The position numbers were made by a program, and so were the translations under genes. DNA of 20,241 bases, taken from positions 1 to 20,241 of the forward strand of contig DATMIH010000049.1 of assembly GCA_035554595.1 (NCBI GenBank), read 5' to 3'. Position 1 is the stretch's first letter. Each line of letters begins with the position of its first letter. The DNA is from VRUE01 sp035554595 (lineage in GTDB: Bacteria; Actinomycetota; Thermoleophilia; Solirubrobacterales; 70-9). The notes under the pieces were generated by a model. That model searched no databases. It was given only the letters and a program-made list of their open reading frames with translations, and had not been told where the DNA came from. Below, one piece after another: positions 19,408 to 20,241 of this stretch.

Positions 19408-20241
19408 TAGGCCGGCGTCTCGATCTTGGGGAAGAGCGGCGGCACCCGCTCGACGCTCTGACCACCGGGACGCGAACCGAGTTCGGCGAGCGCGCGGCCG
19501 TCTTCGCCCAGCGCCGCGAGTAGCGTCTCGCTGGTCTGCGGCAGGTACGGGACGAGCAGCAGCGTCGTCACCCGCAGTCCCTCGACCAGGTTGTAGAGGA
19601 CCTCGTCGAGGCGCTCGGGGTCAGCCTCATCCTTGGCCAGCACCCAAGGCTGGGTCTCCTCGACGTAGCGGTTTAGCCGCCGCACCAGGGTCCAGACAAC
19701 CTCCAGGGCCTGGGTCAGCTCGGCGCGGTCGAGCAGATCGCTGAAGTGCGGCACCACAGCTTCAAAGTCCTCGGCGAGCACGGCGTCGACCGCCGCCACC
19801 GGCACCGTGCCGGCGCGGTAGCGCTCGACCATCGCCAGCACGCGGCTGGCGAGGTTGCCGTAGTCGTTGGCCAGCTCGGTCTCGTAGCGCGACTCGAAGC
19901 CGGCGGTGGAGATCGAGCCGTCCTGGCCGAAGCTGACCTCGCGGAAGAGGTAGAAGCGCAGCGCGTCGGCGCCGAAGCGATCGATCACCTCAAACGGATC
20001 GAGCACGTTGCCGAGGCTCTTCGACATCTTCTTCTCGCCCATCAGCAGGTAGCCGTGGATCGTCATCCGCCGCGGCGGCTCGAGGTCGGCGGCGAGGCAG
20101 AGCGCGGGCCAGATCACCGCGTGGAACTTGAGGATGTCCTTGGCCAGGACGTGCAGGCTGGCGGGCCAGTAGCGCTCACTCAAGTCCTCGCCCTCACGGG
20201 CGAAGGTCAGCGCCGTGACGTAGTTGAGCAAGGCGTCGAAC
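19407..20241 (-). CDS. metG: Methionyl-tRNA synthetase, C-terminal part (5' end outside window)
   Basis: Charges initiator and elongator tRNA-Met with methionine. The frame is open to the right edge, where FDALLNYVTALTF matches the class I core near the end of the catalytic fold. Seen: DILKFHAVIWPALCLAADLEPP, the ATP-binding loop KMSKS (codons 20030-20016), FGADALRFYLFREVSFGQDGS, and the helical anticodon-binding domain with NDYGNLASRVLAM and NRYVEETQPWVLAKDE. It ends with PPLFPKIETPA, so the C-terminal OB-fold (Trbp111-like) dimerisation domain of many bacterial enzymes is missing. The HIGH motif is outside the window. metG followed by tatD-rsmA is the known Gram-positive order; here an ABC pair is inserted. 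Confidence 0.96.
   Translation of the reverse strand, partial: FDALLNYVTALTFAREGEDLSERYWPASLHVLAKDILKFHAVIWPALCLAADLEPPRRMTIHGYLLMGEKKMSKSLGNVLDPFEVIDRFGADALRFYLFREVSFGQDGSISTAGFESRYETELANDYGNLASRVLAMVERYRAGTVPVAAVDAVLAEDFEAVVPHFSDLLDRAELTQALEVVWTLVRRLNRYVEETQPWVLAKDEADPERLDEVLYNLVEGLRVTTLLLVPYLPQTSETLLAALGEDGRALAELGSRPGGQSVERVPPLFPKIETPA

Noticed and set aside
1..20241. CRISPR arrays, retrons, toxin-antitoxin pairs, restriction systems or phage genes
   Set aside because: No regularly spaced repeats, reverse transcriptase, methylase, nuclease-immunity or phage motifs were seen on either strand.

Overview
The window is a gene-dense, roughly 70 % G+C chromosomal segment, most likely from an actinobacterium. 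Evidence for this is the GC-rich codon use, GTG, TTG and probably CTG starts, several genes without a clear Shine-Dalgarno, an L25 of the long TL5/CTC type with an acidic tail, and a CdaR/PucR-type regulator. The class Thermoleophilia (Solirubrobacterales and relatives) is my best guess, but it is an inference. No transposase, integrase, phage gene or CRISPR array is visible.

The minus strand carries a housekeeping backbone read from right to left: metG (partial), tatD, rsmA, ispE, glmU, prs, rplY, pth. This is the order of the classical Gram-positive block known from Bacillus subtilis (metS-tatD-...-ksgA-...-ispE-...-glmU-prs-ctc-pth). Lineage-specific genes sit between its members: an ABC-2 ATPase/permease pair after metG; a DedA-PAP2 fusion, a small two-helix membrane protein, a PucR-type regulator and an HdeD-like protein between ispE and glmU; and a GDPD next to prs. 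Plus-strand insertions are a lactate 2-monooxygenase-like flavoenzyme, an exported protein of unknown function, an ABC1/UbiB kinase with a DUF6159-like membrane protein, and one tRNA-Gln. At the left edge, a truncated GMC oxidoreductase converges on a crotonase-family gene that follows pth.

Coupling is tight. TAGTG junctions occur at metG/ABC ATPase and prs/GDPD, an ATGA junction at ABC1 kinase/DUF6159, and only 2 nt separate rplY from pth. A common theme is the cell envelope: GlmU makes UDP-GlcNAc, IspE feeds isoprenoids including undecaprenyl phosphate, and the DedA-PAP2 fusion could recycle that carrier.

The most unusual content is between genes. Palindromic structures lie at 1826-1890, 5603-5652, 8899-9004 (22-bp perfect arms), 11003-11182 (a 180-nt nested structure closed by an 18-bp perfect stem) and 12914-12958. 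Another hairpin, 13673-13708, lies in frame inside ispE. No gap between genes exceeds 190 bp, so there is no unexplained long non-coding stretch.
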